Positions 45,477 to 54,893 are shown, numbered from the stretch's first letter. The stretch is 64,000 nucleotides of DNA from Muribaculaceae bacterium (GCA_017436845.1 JAFSCJ010000016.1:248001-312000), one strand, 5' to 3'. Program-made: numbers and translations. The notes: generated from the letters alone by a model not told the origin.

Positions 45477-47006
45477 TTAGTCTGTTAAAGGAACTGCGTA
45501 ATACAATTTTTTGCCTGTTGGATAAATTCCGGTAATGAACATTACTTTGTCAGATGCGTCACTCTTCATAATTTCATTATAAATCTTTTCGACATCTTCT
45601 TGTGAAGTTACTCGAGCATTGTTTATTTCGAGAATTATGAAACCATCTTTAATGCCTGCTTCTTTGAATTTTCCATCTTTGAGTCCTGAAACTTGAACCC
45701 CGTTGCGTATTTCAAGTTGGCGCAATGTTTCTTCGGGTACTGCTTTGAATGCACAACCAAGATCCATCATGTTTTTAGCTTTTGTGATGTTGGTATTTCC
45801 TTGGTTATTGCGTAGTGTTACTTTAGCGGTGTGCTTTTTGTTATCGCGCACATATGTGATTGTAATTTTGTCGCCGGGACGATATTTACTCATCTGTTCT
45901 TGTAGTTGACCTGAGTTGAGAGTTTCAACCCCGTTAATTGCAATTACAACGTCTCCTTCTTGCAATCCGGCTTCCATAGCGGCACTACGTTCTTCAATGC
46001 GACCGATATAAAGTCCGGCATTTACTATAGTGATATTCTTCTCTTTAGCAATTTTGGGAGTTAGTTCAGAATAAGCAATACCTAAAACGGCACGTTGCAC
46101 AGCGCCAAATTGTTTCAAGTCGCTGATAATTTTAGTTACTATAGATGTTGGTATTGCAAATGAATAACCTGCATAGTTCCCTGTTTGTGAGTATATGGCT
46201 GTATTTATACCAACAAGTTCGCCTTTAGTATTTACAAGTGCTCCACCTGAGTTACCCGGATTTACTGCTGCGTCAGTTTGAATAAATGATTCAATACCCA
46301 TTTGACGACCATGTGTGACACTTGAGATACTACGTGCCTTGGCACTAACGATGCCGGCTGTTACTGTTGATGTAAACCCAAATGGATTACCAACAGCAAG
46401 TACCCATTCGCCAACGCGCAATGCGTCAGAATCGCCAATAGGAATTACCGGCAGATCTTCGGCATCGATTTTTATTAGAGCCAAGTCTGTTGTCGCATCA
46501 GAGCCTATAACAGTAGCGTTGAATGTGCGATTGTCGTTAAGTGTGATTTCAAGACGTTCAGCGCCTTCGATAACGTGATTATTGGTCACAATATAACCAT
46601 CGGAGTTGATGATTACTCCGGAGCCAAGTCCTAATTGTTGCTGTGCTTCCTCTCCTTGTTGACGTGGTTGTTGTTGACGACGACGATTAGGGTTGCCGAA
46701 GAAGAAATCAAAGAATGGATCACTAAAAGCATCACTACCTCCATAACGATAGGCGCGAGGTGTCGCAAAGCTTTTAATGCTGACAACTCCATTTATGGTT
46801 TGCTCTGCAGCATAGGTAAAGTCCGTTGGAGCTGTCGATGGAGCAGCAACTGTAAAGAAGTTATCTGTTTTACCAGAATCGGCAACTGATGAAATCAAGG
46901 TGTCTTCAATCGTTTTATCGCTATTTGCATTTGCGCAAGCTGTAGTAGTTAGCCCACATATTGCAGCAGTGATTACCAAAAAGGCTGATTTAGCTGAATT
47001 TTTCAT
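45477..47006 (-). CDS. degP: Periplasmic serine protease of the DegP/HtrA family
   Basis: A 509-residue Do-type protease and chaperone. A signal sequence (1-24, possibly lipidated at Cys24 in TTAC) leads to the trypsin-like domain with His144 (NNHVIEGAE), Asp174 (TTDLALI) and Ser253 (GNSGGAL). A glutamine/arginine-rich loop (about 108-125) before the catalytic domain resembles the LA loop. Two PDZ domains follow (about 300-395 and 415-505). It degrades or refolds damaged envelope proteins. Single gene with a terminator downstream and divergent from the NlpC/P60 gene. Confidence 0.95.
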   Translation of the reverse strand: MKNSAKSAFLVITAAICGLTTTACANANSDKTIEDTLISSVADSGKTDNFFTVAAPSTAPTDFTYAAEQTINGVVSIKSFATPRAYRYGGSDAFSDPFFDFFFGNPNRRRQQQPRQQGEEAQQQLGLGSGVIINSDGYIVTNNHVIEGAERLEITLNDNRTFNATVIGSDATTDLALIKIDAEDLPVIPIGDSDALRVGEWVLAVGNPFGFTSTVTAGIVSAKARSISSVTHGRQMGIESFIQTDAAVNPGNSGGALVNTKGELVGINTAIYSQTGNYAGYSFAIPTSIVTKIISDLKQFGAVQRAVLGIAYSELTPKIAKEKNITIVNAGLYIGRIEERSAAMEAGLQEGDVVIAINGVETLNSGQLQEQMSKYRPGDKITITYVRDNKKHTAKVTLRNNQGNTNITKAKNMMDLGCAFKAVPEETLRQLEIRNGVQVSGLKDGKFKEAGIKDGFIILEINNARVTSQEDVEKIYNEIMKSDASDKVMFITGIYPTGKKLYYAVPLTD

Positions 47007-47252
47007 AATAGTATGATTTGTTAAAATTAAAATTTCTGTCTGTTAAAATTTAACGTTTTCTATTTGACGGCAAATCTATGAAAAAAATTAATTAGATGAT
47101 AAAAAAAAATGCGTTCTTAATGTATTTTAATAGAGTTTGTCAGTTTGTTAAATGAATTTATGTGAAATTAGTGAAATATTTTAGTGTAAAACGCTTTTAA
47201 ATTAGATAAAGATTTCGGGAATGACTACATTTGTAGAAAATGTTGTAATTAG

Positions 47253-47873
47253 ATGAAAATGTCAACTATATATAGAATATTAATGATGGCGATATTATCT
47301 ATTGCTATTGTTGGTTGTTCATCCTCCCAAAAAGCGATAAAAGGTCAATACGATGATATCTCTAAGAATGTTATAGAGAAAGAAGCTCGCTCTTGGTTAG
47401 GCACAAAATATAAATATGGGGGTAATACACGCAAGGGTGTGGATTGTTCCGGGCTTGTTGTTGAGGTATTTCGTTCAGTGGGGATTAAATTGCCTCGCAC
47501 GTCGGTCGAACTGCAGAAATATTGCAAGAGTATAAAAAAGAGTGAGTTGCATTCAGGAGATTTGCTGTTTTTTGCTACAGGTAAAAAGAAAAAATCGGTT
47601 ACACACGTTGGTATATATATTGGTGACGGGCAAATGATTCATGCTTCATCGAGTCGAGGAGTGATTATTTCAGGTATAAACGATGTTTATTATAAACAAC
47701 GCTATCTTTCTTCTGGACGTATAGAAAAGGTTTATAAAGAACTCCGCAACCAAGAGGATAAAGTGAAGAAAAAAACTACGAAGAAAATATCTAAAAAACA
47801 AAAAATGCCATCACAAGATGACATTTTAGATAATATAATAAATCAAAAACTTGACTCTATCTATAATGAGTAA
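47253..47873 (+). CDS. NlpC/P60 (C40) peptidase lipoprotein
   Basis: A 206-residue cell-wall peptidase with a lipoprotein signal (lipobox IVGC, Cys22; alternative start at 47259). The C40 domain carries Cys65 (VDCSGLV), His118 (THVGIYIG) and His130 (MIHASSS). It should cut stem-peptide links in peptidoglycan in the periplasm. A lysine-rich tail (about 165-190) precedes the last 22 residues, MPSQDDILDNIINQKLDSIYNE in overall form but here described only by its ends (MPSQ...IYNE). A diverged copy of that 69-bp end lies at 50056-50124, on the far side of the following two genes. A TACATTTG element at 47226-47233 may be its -7 box. Confidence 0.93.
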   Translation: MKMSTIYRILMMAILSIAIVGCSSSQKAIKGQYDDISKNVIEKEARSWLGTKYKYGGNTRKGVDCSGLVVEVFRSVGIKLPRTSVELQKYCKSIKKSELHSGDLLFFATGKKKKSVTHVGIYIGDGQMIHASSSRGVIISGINDVYYKQRYLSSGRIEKVYKELRNQEDKVKKKTTKKISKKQKMPSQDDILDNIINQKLDSIYNE

Positions 47874-47981
47874 TAATTAAATCTATTCTAATTCTGCATT
47901 TGATTGTTGGCCTTAAGAGCTGTATTCTGTCACCTAAATAGGTGAAATATGATGGTGATTAACATGAATTAACACTGGTAA

Positions 47982-48012
47982 TTGGGGGGGGTAACAGATG
48001 GGTTTACATTTG
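47982..48012 (+). promoter_or_regulatory. Promoter with an eight-G tract in its spacer
   Basis: TTG at 47982-47984, a 20-base spacer, and TACATTTG at 48005-48012, followed by the ATG at 48050. The spacer begins with the rest of an uninterrupted run of eight G bases (47984-47991), rare in this low-GC DNA. A change of one or two G by slippage would alter the -33/-7 spacing from 20 to 18-22 and could switch expression. Confidence 0.6.
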
Positions 48013-48049
48013 CAATAAAATGTAACAATATTAACTAACTAATTATTCA

Positions 48050-48982
48050 ATGAAAAAATTTTGTTTATTTATTGTGTTGGTCACAATAACATTTCTTGCT
48101 AACGCTAAAGTTTTAAGAGTCAGTAATGTTTCGGGGTCATCAGCTCCATATACTAATTATTCTGATGCAGAGAGAGATGCTGTAGATGGAGACACTATCA
48201 TGTTTGAGGGTTCTGCAACACCATATTGTGCAGAGAGGGATACTTTGAGAATAAACAAAAGAGTAACGATTAAAGGTCCCGGTTACTTCTTGGTTTCAAA
48301 TGAAATTAGCAATGAAAATGGAGCAGTGGCTGAATTTAGTCATATTCGTTTATCGGTAGATGGAATTACTATAAGCGGTGTCGTTGCCAATAAAATGCTT
48401 ATTGCAACAAGTAATAATGTTGTAGTAAGAAATCACATAGGAGATGTGATTTTTGGTTATAATACAACTAAAAATGTAATTCATCAAAATTACATAAGAC
48501 GTGGATTAGGTCTTTTTACCAGTTATCCTAAAGACGATGCAATACTACCATCATATATACAAATAACGAATAACATTTTTACTGGTAGTAGTAGGTTTGA
48601 ATATATAGATTATGCAACAATTAAAAATAATACTTTTACCACAAGTAGGGCTAATACTTTTGGCTGTTTTTGTGTCTCAAATACTACATATGAAAATAAT
48701 CTTGGGAGCGGTTTTGCCTTTGACGAGAATAATGGTTGTATTTGTCTAAATAATTTAAAGTTAGATGATGTTTCTCCTTATGCTGGTTTTTCTACCGATA
48801 ATGATGTTTATGAAATAGACATAAATGTAAACGGAGGCATATATGGCGCATTTGCAGGGGAAGACCCTTATGTGCTGTCCGGCGTCCCTGTCGGTCCGAT
48901 AATCGAAGATATCGAGCTCCCGGCATCTGTTGAAAGAGGTAAAGATCTTAATGTGAATGTTAAAATAGGTATCTCACAATGA
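48050..48982 (+). CDS. Secreted beta-helix-like protein
   Basis: A 310-residue exported protein with a signal peptide (1-19). The mature part resembles a pectate-lyase-type right-handed beta-helix: repeated short strands with asparagine turns (NNVVVRNHIGD, ITNNIFTGSS, TIKNNTFTTS, TYENNLGSG). A final segment GAFAGEDPYVLSGVPVGPIIEDIELPASVERGKDLNVNVKI looks like a linker plus one strand, common at the end of similar Bacteroidetes proteins that sit upstream of a partner gene. The stop overlaps the next start by 4 bp (ATGA). It is likely a surface adhesin or glycan-binding protein; enzymatic activity is not evident. Confidence 0.75.
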   Translation: MKKFCLFIVLVTITFLANAKVLRVSNVSGSSAPYTNYSDAERDAVDGDTIMFEGSATPYCAERDTLRINKRVTIKGPGYFLVSNEISNENGAVAEFSHIRLSVDGITISGVVANKMLIATSNNVVVRNHIGDVIFGYNTTKNVIHQNYIRRGLGLFTSYPKDDAILPSYIQITNNIFTGSSRFEYIDYATIKNNTFTTSRANTFGCFCVSNTTYENNLGSGFAFDENNGCICLNNLKLDDVSPYAGFSTDNDVYEIDINVNGGIYGAFAGEDPYVLSGVPVGPIIEDIELPASVERGKDLNVNVKIGISQ

Positions 48983-49944
48983 ATCCGTTAATTTCAAGAT
49001 TATTTTGTCTATTGTTTTTGTTTTGTTGTCAATTTTTGCATGCACAAACTGATAACAAAGTAGAATACTTTTGGGATTATGATCCGGGATATGGCAATGG
49101 AACGATTGTTTATGCTTCAAATGGAGAAAATAAATTGCCGGTCAATTTAGATGGTGTTGATTGTGGATGTCACATTCTGTGGATAAGAGTACAAGATTCT
49201 CACGGTAATTGGTCTACAACAATAGGAAAGCCCATTTTGGTTAGAAATGATGCGACATCAGCAATTTCTCAAGTAGAATACTTTTGTGATTGTGACCCGG
49301 GATATGGTTGTGCAACAAGTATCAATACAAGCCATATTATAGGTAATAATAAATATACAATCGACACTTCTGATGTATCAGATGGAGCTCATTTGTTTTG
49401 TATGAGAGCTAAAGATAATCAAGATCAATGGTCCGTTGTAATTTCCAAACCAATCTATGTTTACAGCATTAATGAACTTATATCTGAGTTGGAATATTTT
49501 ATTGATAGTGATCCGGGAGAAGGCAATGGAATAAAAATCCCTATGAAATCCCGGGACTGTGTTAATTTTTCTGTTAAAACCGATGGACTAACAATCGGAA
49601 GTCATCAACTGAATGTAAGAATTAAGGATTGTTATGGTGAATGGGGTTTATTAAGTAGTGAACCTTTTGAAATTACTGAAGTTGACGGTGTTGAAAAAAT
49701 AGAGTTTTCTATGCCTATAAACATAACTGTCTCAAAAGGAACTTGTGTATTGCAGTCAGATAATCTTATAACGACAGATTATAAAGTGAGAATTATTTCG
49801 TTAGATGGACGCACATTGTCCTCTACGATATGGAACTCATATAGCAACATTTGTGAAATAAATATAGGTGTTATTAATCAACCCATTATTGTAATTGTTG
49901 AAAATGACAATCATCGTTTAGTAAAACGTGTAATGGCAAAATAA
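48979..49944 (+). CDS. Secreted protein with three 71-residue repeats and a type IX-like tail
   Basis: A 321-residue exported protein (signal peptide 1-22). It contains three tandem repeats starting at residues 27, 98 and 170, each beginning VEYF or LEYF followed by D-x-DPG and ending in a G-x-H-x-L...R-x-(K/Q)D...W-(S/G) motif. The C-terminal 80 residues (from about 240) have the pattern of a type IX secretion sorting domain, with VRIISLDGRTLSS and a closing VIVENDNHRLVKRVMAK. Translation is coupled to the beta-helix gene by a 4-bp overlap, so the two probably act together outside the cell. Several cysteines in repeats 1-3 may form disulfides. Function unknown. Confidence 0.75.
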   Translation: MNPLISRLFCLLFLFCCQFLHAQTDNKVEYFWDYDPGYGNGTIVYASNGENKLPVNLDGVDCGCHILWIRVQDSHGNWSTTIGKPILVRNDATSAISQVEYFCDCDPGYGCATSINTSHIIGNNKYTIDTSDVSDGAHLFCMRAKDNQDQWSVVISKPIYVYSINELISELEYFIDSDPGEGNGIKIPMKSRDCVNFSVKTDGLTIGSHQLNVRIKDCYGEWGLLSSEPFEITEVDGVEKIEFSMPINITVSKGTCVLQSDNLITTDYKVRIISLDGRTLSSTIWNSYSNICEINIGVINQPIIVIVENDNHRLVKRVMAK

Positions 49945-49965
49945 TAATCTATTGTTGTGATTAAT

Positions 49966-49992
49966 GAGGGTGTATCCGAAGGATGCACCCTC
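49966..49992 (+). terminator. Terminator after the two secreted-protein genes
   Basis: GAGGGTGTATCC (49966-49977), loop GAA, GGATGCACCCTC (49981-49992): 12 pairs with one T-G, followed by TTTGTTTTTTTG. Confidence 0.92.
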
Positions 49993-50055
49993 TTTGTTTT
50001 TTTGACATAGCTTTTCCATCTCAAGAAAAACTAAATTAACGTGAGTATGATTTTA

Positions 50056-50124
50056 ATGCCATCGAAAGATGACATTTTAGATGCTGTAATAAATTACCCT
50101 TCGGACTCTAACTATAATGAGTAA
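50056..50124 (+). pseudogene. Diverged copy of the NlpC/P60 gene 3' end
   Basis: This 69-bp open stretch (ATG to TAA) aligns without gaps to the last 69 bp of the NlpC/P60 gene (47805-47873). Both encode 22 residues of the form MPS-x-DDILD...DS-x-YNE and both end ATAATGAGTAA; about three quarters of bases agree. The upstream sequence is not related, so the match starts at the ATG. It ends 3 bp from the stop of the convergent cysK. It is either the leftover end of a duplicated NlpC gene or the ancestral 3' end displaced by an insertion of 48-50 kb. Confidence 0.7.
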
Positions 50125-50127
50125 TTG

Positions 50128-51075
50128 TTATAGAGGATAATCCTCATAGGCAAATAGCTCAGTTGAAAGATAGCGTTCTCCTGTGTCGGGGAGCAATACT
50201 ACTATAGTTTTTCCTGCGTTTTCCTCCTTTTGTGCTAGAGATATAGCTGCGTGTAATGCCGCACCCGATGATATCCCCACCAATAGTCCCTCTTTTTGTG
50301 CCAACAATCGAGATGCTTTCATTGCTTCATCATCTTTTACGGGGAAAACTTGGTCAACAACTTCAGGATTGTAATTTTTGGGGATAAATCCCGCTCCAAT
50401 CCCTTGTAGTTTGTGGGCTCCGACTTTTCCTCCTGATATTACTGCCGAATTAGCAGGTTCAACCGCGATAGCTTTTATTAGAGGATTATGATTTTTTAGC
50501 CCTTTGGCTGTTCCGCTTAATGTGCCACCGGTGCCAACACCTGCAACAAATATATCAATCTCGCCATCTGTATCATGCCATATCTCTTCGGCTGTAGTAC
50601 TAATGTGGGCTTGTGGATTAGTGGGGTTGTCAAACTGTTGAGGTATAAATGAACCAGGGTGTAGCTCTTTCAATTCATTGGCACGGCGTATCGCTCCATT
50701 CATTCCATCGGCACCCGGCGTAAGCTCGAGTGTCGCGCCTAATGCTTTGAGCAATTTTTGACGCTCTTGGCTCATAGTTTCAGGCATTGTGAGAATAAGC
50801 TTGTAGCCTTTAACAGAAGCTACCCAAGCAAGGCCTATACCAGTGTTCCCACTTGTGGGCTCAATTATAGTTGCGCCTGGCACAAGTAAACCATTTCTCT
50901 CGGCATCTTTAATCATGGCAAGAGCCACGCGATCTTTTACGCTACCTCCGGGATTGAAAAATTCTACTTTTGCAATCAAGCGAGCCTTTAGCCCAAATGA
51001 TTGTTCAATATTAGATAATTCGAGTAGGGGAGTGTTGCCTATCAACTCCGTCAAGCTATTATATATCTTTGCCAT
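50128..51075 (-). CDS. cysK: Cysteine synthase A
   Basis: A 315-residue PLP enzyme that makes cysteine from O-acetylserine and sulfide. The cofactor lysine is Lys47 in NPGGSVKDR; the substrate loop EPTSGNTGIGL, GTGGTLSGT for phosphate binding, and GISSGAA are present. Length is normal. Single gene; a -7-like TATATTTG is at 51098-51105 on the minus strand, with CTG rather than TTG at the -33 position. Confidence 0.97.
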   Translation of the reverse strand: MAKIYNSLTELIGNTPLLELSNIEQSFGLKARLIAKVEFFNPGGSVKDRVALAMIKDAERNGLLVPGATIIEPTSGNTGIGLAWVASVKGYKLILTMPETMSQERQKLLKALGATLELTPGADGMNGAIRRANELKELHPGSFIPQQFDNPTNPQAHISTTAEEIWHDTDGEIDIFVAGVGTGGTLSGTAKGLKNHNPLIKAIAVEPANSAVISGGKVGAHKLQGIGAGFIPKNYNPEVVDQVFPVKDDEAMKASRLLAQKEGLLVGISSGAALHAAISLAQKEENAGKTIVVLLPDTGERYLSTELFAYEDYPL

Positions 51076-51248
51076 GTCTGTTTTGATTTATTTTCTGCAA
51101 ATATAATTTATATAAAATAACTATCAGCATATATGAATAGTTTATTATATGTTTTATTGAATAATTATAGAATATTTGTGCAAACATAAGATATTCTAGG
51201 AGGAATTGTATATATTTGCATAATCCTAACCATCTAATATATTATGAT

Positions 51249-54095
51249 ATGAAAAGAATACTATTATTTTCAATATTAGGAATATTATGTTTCATAAATA
51301 CTGTTGCATCTAATTACCTTATTAGCCCAAATGCAATTCTCGAAGGATCAGAGATATCACATAAAGAGATGATATTTACAGTCGGGATAAACGCATTTCC
51401 CGATTTTAAATCATTTCTTGCATCTAATGTCGAAGCTAATTCTAAGGTATATGTCGCAAGTGGAACATATTCTGAAGATATAACTATCTCGACAGATGGA
51501 CTTTCCGTTATTGGCAACAACGCATTTGTGGATTGGACAGAAACACGTAAAGATGAATCGGTGATTACAGGAACCATCTTTGTGAAATCCTCAAATGTTA
51601 TAATAAATGGCTTTAAATTTACGGGAAATGGCCGTATAGAATCTACCGCCGGAACAAATAAATCTCCGTTAAGTGGAATAAAAGTGTTGTATAATTATTT
51701 TGCCGGGTCAACTGTAAAGCGTTCGACATCATCTCCTCTTGTTGAAATTGGGAATATTATAGCTAATGCTGATGCAAATTTAGTTTCTTCGCAATGCCGA
51801 TATGAGAATTGTGAAGCATCGCACAACTATTTTGAAGGTGATGCTACACACTATCCTAATTGTATCAGTTTTGGTGGGGCATTTGGAACAACTACAGTAT
51901 TAGATAACTATTTCTATGATGGAGGTACGAGTGTCTATTTTGCAAATGCACAAGGTGTTTTAAACATTAAAAATAACGTATTCAAAAATGTTGGCAAGAC
52001 AACATATTCTGCTCCTGATGGAGGGAATAAAGGGGATTTTTGTATCGCTCTTTATCGAAGCGCATATGCTAATACGACAACTGCAAATATTGTTGCAAAT
52101 GAGTTCGATGGTTGTTATGGTCAAGAGTCAATATTCCCATTGATACGTGTATATCAAGGACAATCTGGAACAACAAATGAAGTTAAGCCAGTGGGGTATC
52201 GAATCAATGTAAATGAGAATACGTTTAAAAACAAAACTACGATTTTACCCTCAGCTACACATAATCAAGCCGGTCAGAATCTGTTGCTTTATAGCGACAA
52301 TAGTACAGGTAAAGATATTAAATATAATTTGTCAAACAATCATTACGATAATCGGTTTTACAGATTTGCATGGGTGACGCTTGATGATGGACAAGGCTAT
52401 CGAGAAATATATGCCGACCAATTCACGCGTTTTGATTTAGGTAGCAAAATGTCAACATTTGGCACTAGCGTATTGACCGGAACAGATGTGGCAACACACG
52501 CTACGGGAGTCTCTCTAGGCGCTGCTACGGTTATACAAAGTTTCGACATCGACCCTATTACAGGAGATATGTATTTCATTCAGAAGATGAATACATCTCG
52601 CAATTCTAGCTATAACACAACCTATGGATTTAGCTCAACTCATGATGGCCTTACAGTAACCCGTGTACCATGTACTAAAATTGATGGATATGCTTACACC
52701 TATAGTACATCAATACAATCAATGGAAATTGGTTATGGCGGACATGGGACAAATATGTGTTTTGTTCGTGATAAGAGTGGGCAAGGATGGTTATGGTCAG
52801 GAGCAAAAGCCTCATTGCGTGATGGCGATGATATATCAGGAGCTACAGCTCGTTGGCAATTCAAGAGTGGTACTGATATAAATCTTGACGGAACGGGAAA
52901 CACTGATAGCGGTGTGCAATACTTCAACGTAACAGGCTCAAATGATTATCCCGCCTGCGATGAAACATCTCGATATCTATGTATTCGCACTTCAGGCTCA
53001 GGCAAGAACACTTATCACATTTATGACCTTGATGCAGCACTTGAAGGTAAAAAGACTTTGATAAAAACAGTGGAATTAACAATTGGTGACTATGTCAATT
53101 CGTCAATCCCTAATGACAATGGTTATAACACATGGGCATTCCAGAGTTTTGACATTAAAGGTGATTATATTTATACTTTAGAGGGAGTGGCTGATGAAAG
53201 TACCGATGCGATAACATCGGGAGATCCCACGTTGGTTGTAACATGCTATAATTGGCGAACTAATAAATATTGTTATCGCTCACGATTAAATTATGGCAGA
53301 ATAAATAACCTTACTTCTGGCGAGCCTGAAGGAATGGTTATTCGTCATGATAAATATGGCCATGCCAATCTGTATATCGCAGTTGTAAATGGTCCTGCAG
53401 GATCGCGTAAAGCTAATGTCTATAAGTATATTATTGATTATCATACAGAATATGATGCAACCAATGCCACAGCAACAAAGAAAGGTGATGATACATATAC
53501 TAAAACCTACCTTGACACTGATTATGAAGGCATAAACTTTACATGTGACACTGACAATATTGAGCTAACAGCATCAACAATTAACGAAGCCCCCTCCAAA
53601 ACAATTACTATTACAAATGGAGAATATCTATTTGGTCAATGGTATGGCGTTATTACAGGCGAAGATGGAGATGTGTTTAGCGTGAAAATGTCATCTAATA
53701 ATGCCTTCTCAGCAACAGCAACCGCCACCGTCACATTTAACCCCAAAGAGATAAAATCATCTTATAATGCCACATTGCGATTGTTCTCGCCGTTAGCAAC
53801 AACCAATGTCGAATCAAATGATATTGTAATACCTATATCCGCAAAATATACGGGAGCAACAACCGGTATTGAAAACGTCGAAAATATTGATCAAGTAAAA
53901 ACTATTGTCAAAAATAAAACCTTGATAGTTGAAAACATTGAAGTCGCCACAATAGACATATACTCTATGGCAGGCGCCAAAGTAGCTTCATTCTCGGAAA
54001 GTAATATAGCGAATCTCACCTCACTATCAGGAGTTTATATCGCAGTAATAACAGATAAAACCAACAACCGTCACATCCAAAAAGTAGTGCTATAA
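51249..54095 (+). CDS. Large secreted beta-helix/propeller protein with type IX sorting tail
   Basis: A 948-residue exported protein. ATG 51249 (MKRILLFSI) is chosen because the ATG at 51216 lies within a -7-like element, TATATTTG at 51211-51218. After the signal peptide (1-19), residues about 40-360 look like a parallel beta-helix (NNAFVDWTE, INGFKFTGNG, LDNYFYDGG, NIKNNVFKNVG). Residues about 400-770 resemble a beta-propeller with repeated DGLTVTRV- and YIYTLEG-like strands. A beta-sandwich (about 780-870) and a type IX sorting domain (about 880-948, ending IYSMAGAKVASF...GVYIAVI...IQKVVL) follow. It is a probable T9SS substrate anchored at the surface. Binding target unknown. Confidence 0.82.
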   Translation: MKRILLFSILGILCFINTVASNYLISPNAILEGSEISHKEMIFTVGINAFPDFKSFLASNVEANSKVYVASGTYSEDITISTDGLSVIGNNAFVDWTETRKDESVITGTIFVKSSNVIINGFKFTGNGRIESTAGTNKSPLSGIKVLYNYFAGSTVKRSTSSPLVEIGNIIANADANLVSSQCRYENCEASHNYFEGDATHYPNCISFGGAFGTTTVLDNYFYDGGTSVYFANAQGVLNIKNNVFKNVGKTTYSAPDGGNKGDFCIALYRSAYANTTTANIVANEFDGCYGQESIFPLIRVYQGQSGTTNEVKPVGYRINVNENTFKNKTTILPSATHNQAGQNLLLYSDNSTGKDIKYNLSNNHYDNRFYRFAWVTLDDGQGYREIYADQFTRFDLGSKMSTFGTSVLTGTDVATHATGVSLGAATVIQSFDIDPITGDMYFIQKMNTSRNSSYNTTYGFSSTHDGLTVTRVPCTKIDGYAYTYSTSIQSMEIGYGGHGTNMCFVRDKSGQGWLWSGAKASLRDGDDISGATARWQFKSGTDINLDGTGNTDSGVQYFNVTGSNDYPACDETSRYLCIRTSGSGKNTYHIYDLDAALEGKKTLIKTVELTIGDYVNSSIPNDNGYNTWAFQSFDIKGDYIYTLEGVADESTDAITSGDPTLVVTCYNWRTNKYCYRSRLNYGRINNLTSGEPEGMVIRHDKYGHANLYIAVVNGPAGSRKANVYKYIIDYHTEYDATNATATKKGDDTYTKTYLDTDYEGINFTCDTDNIELTASTINEAPSKTITITNGEYLFGQWYGVITGEDGDVFSVKMSSNNAFSATATATVTFNPKEIKSSYNATLRLFSPLATTNVESNDIVIPISAKYTGATTGIENVENIDQVKTIVKNKTLIVENIEVATIDIYSMAGAKVASFSESNIANLTSLSGVYIAVITDKTNNRHIQKVVL

Positions 54096-54109
54096 TTTCT
54101 AAAATATAT

Positions 54110-54140
54110 GAGCGAGAACGTGGAGAAATGCTTCTCGCTC
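54110..54140. terminator. Hairpin after the large secreted-protein gene
   Basis: GAGCGAGAA (54110-54118) pairs with TTCTCGCTC (54132-54140), 9 bp with a 13-base loop. No T-tract follows, so termination is uncertain. Confidence 0.45.
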
Positions 54141-54209
54141 CGTATAATCGCAATGAGGCACTCCGTCAATACGGACTTTCCCACCTAATAGATTGATAAC
54201 GATTGTGAG

Positions 54210-54893
54210 CTACATAGAATTGTCTTTTACATATTTAATAGCCCTATTGATATAGTCAAGAAATGGTTTGGTCATGCGGAATAGCTCTGCTACACGCTTG
54301 GCAAGATTGTCGCCATAGATAAACTCATCAGTTGGAGTATGCACTAAACAAAAGTTTTTAAGACGGATATATTCATTGTATCTTGTTTCTTGTTCAAAAC
54401 CTTTGGGATTGCGTTTTAACGCACATTCGCGGTCAAGATGAAATGTAGGATACACAGAACTAACGATATTATCAAAATCCCCATTGCCGTCAACAATGTC
54501 TTCGCGTAAAATATGCAACACTTTTGCATCGCAGCAATAGTCTCCGGTTGCTAACATGTGTCTATGTGGATAGCCATCCCCACCTGTGCCAATGTGAAAA
54601 TAATATCCCGAATAACCTGATTTCTTGCCTTTAGGACAAATGAAAGCACCCATGTGTGTTTTGTATGGACTTTTGTCAGAACTAAAACGCACGTCTCGAT
54701 AAATGCGATAGGTGCAATCTTTAGCAGTGAGTCCGGTAACAGATGAATCGAAATGACCTATTTCTGTTATCAGTTCATCTACAAATTCGTTGAACCGATT
54801 TTGTAGTTTCACATAGCGAGATTTATTTGCGTTAAACCAGTCTCTATTATTATTAGCTTGTAGTTCTTGTAGAAATGTGATAATCTGTTTCAT
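54210..54893 (-). CDS. DUF2461 (TIGR02453) family protein
   Basis: A 227-residue cytosolic protein starting at ATG 54893 (MKQIITFLQEL); an ATG at 54944 gives an unlikely N-terminal extension. The DUF2461 pattern is clear: NNNRDWFNANK, YRIYRDVRFSSDKSPYKTHMGAF, and YYFHIGTGG. The family is widespread with no proven function. It is next to the tRNA-Lys gene on the same strand. A CAAAGATA (54898-54905) lies too close to the ATG to be its promoter, unless the mRNA is leaderless. Confidence 0.9.
   Translation of the reverse strand: MKQIITFLQELQANNNRDWFNANKSRYVKLQNRFNEFVDELITEIGHFDSSVTGLTAKDCTYRIYRDVRFSSDKSPYKTHMGAFICPKGKKSGYSGYYFHIGTGGDGYPHRHMLATGDYCCDAKVLHILREDIVDGNGDFDNIVSSVYPTFHLDRECALKRNPKGFEQETRYNEYIRLKNFCLVHTPTDEFIYGDNLAKRVAELFRMTKPFLDYINRAIKYVKDNSM

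Noticed and set aside
49979..50055. Possible start of an integrase or transposon end near the NlpC copy
   Set aside because: No integrase, transposase or terminal inverted repeat was found in 47.8-50.2 kb; only the duplicated gene end is supported.
51216..51248. ATG 51216 as start of the large secreted protein
   Set aside because: It overlaps a TATATTTG -7-like box, and ATG 51249 opens directly into the signal peptide.
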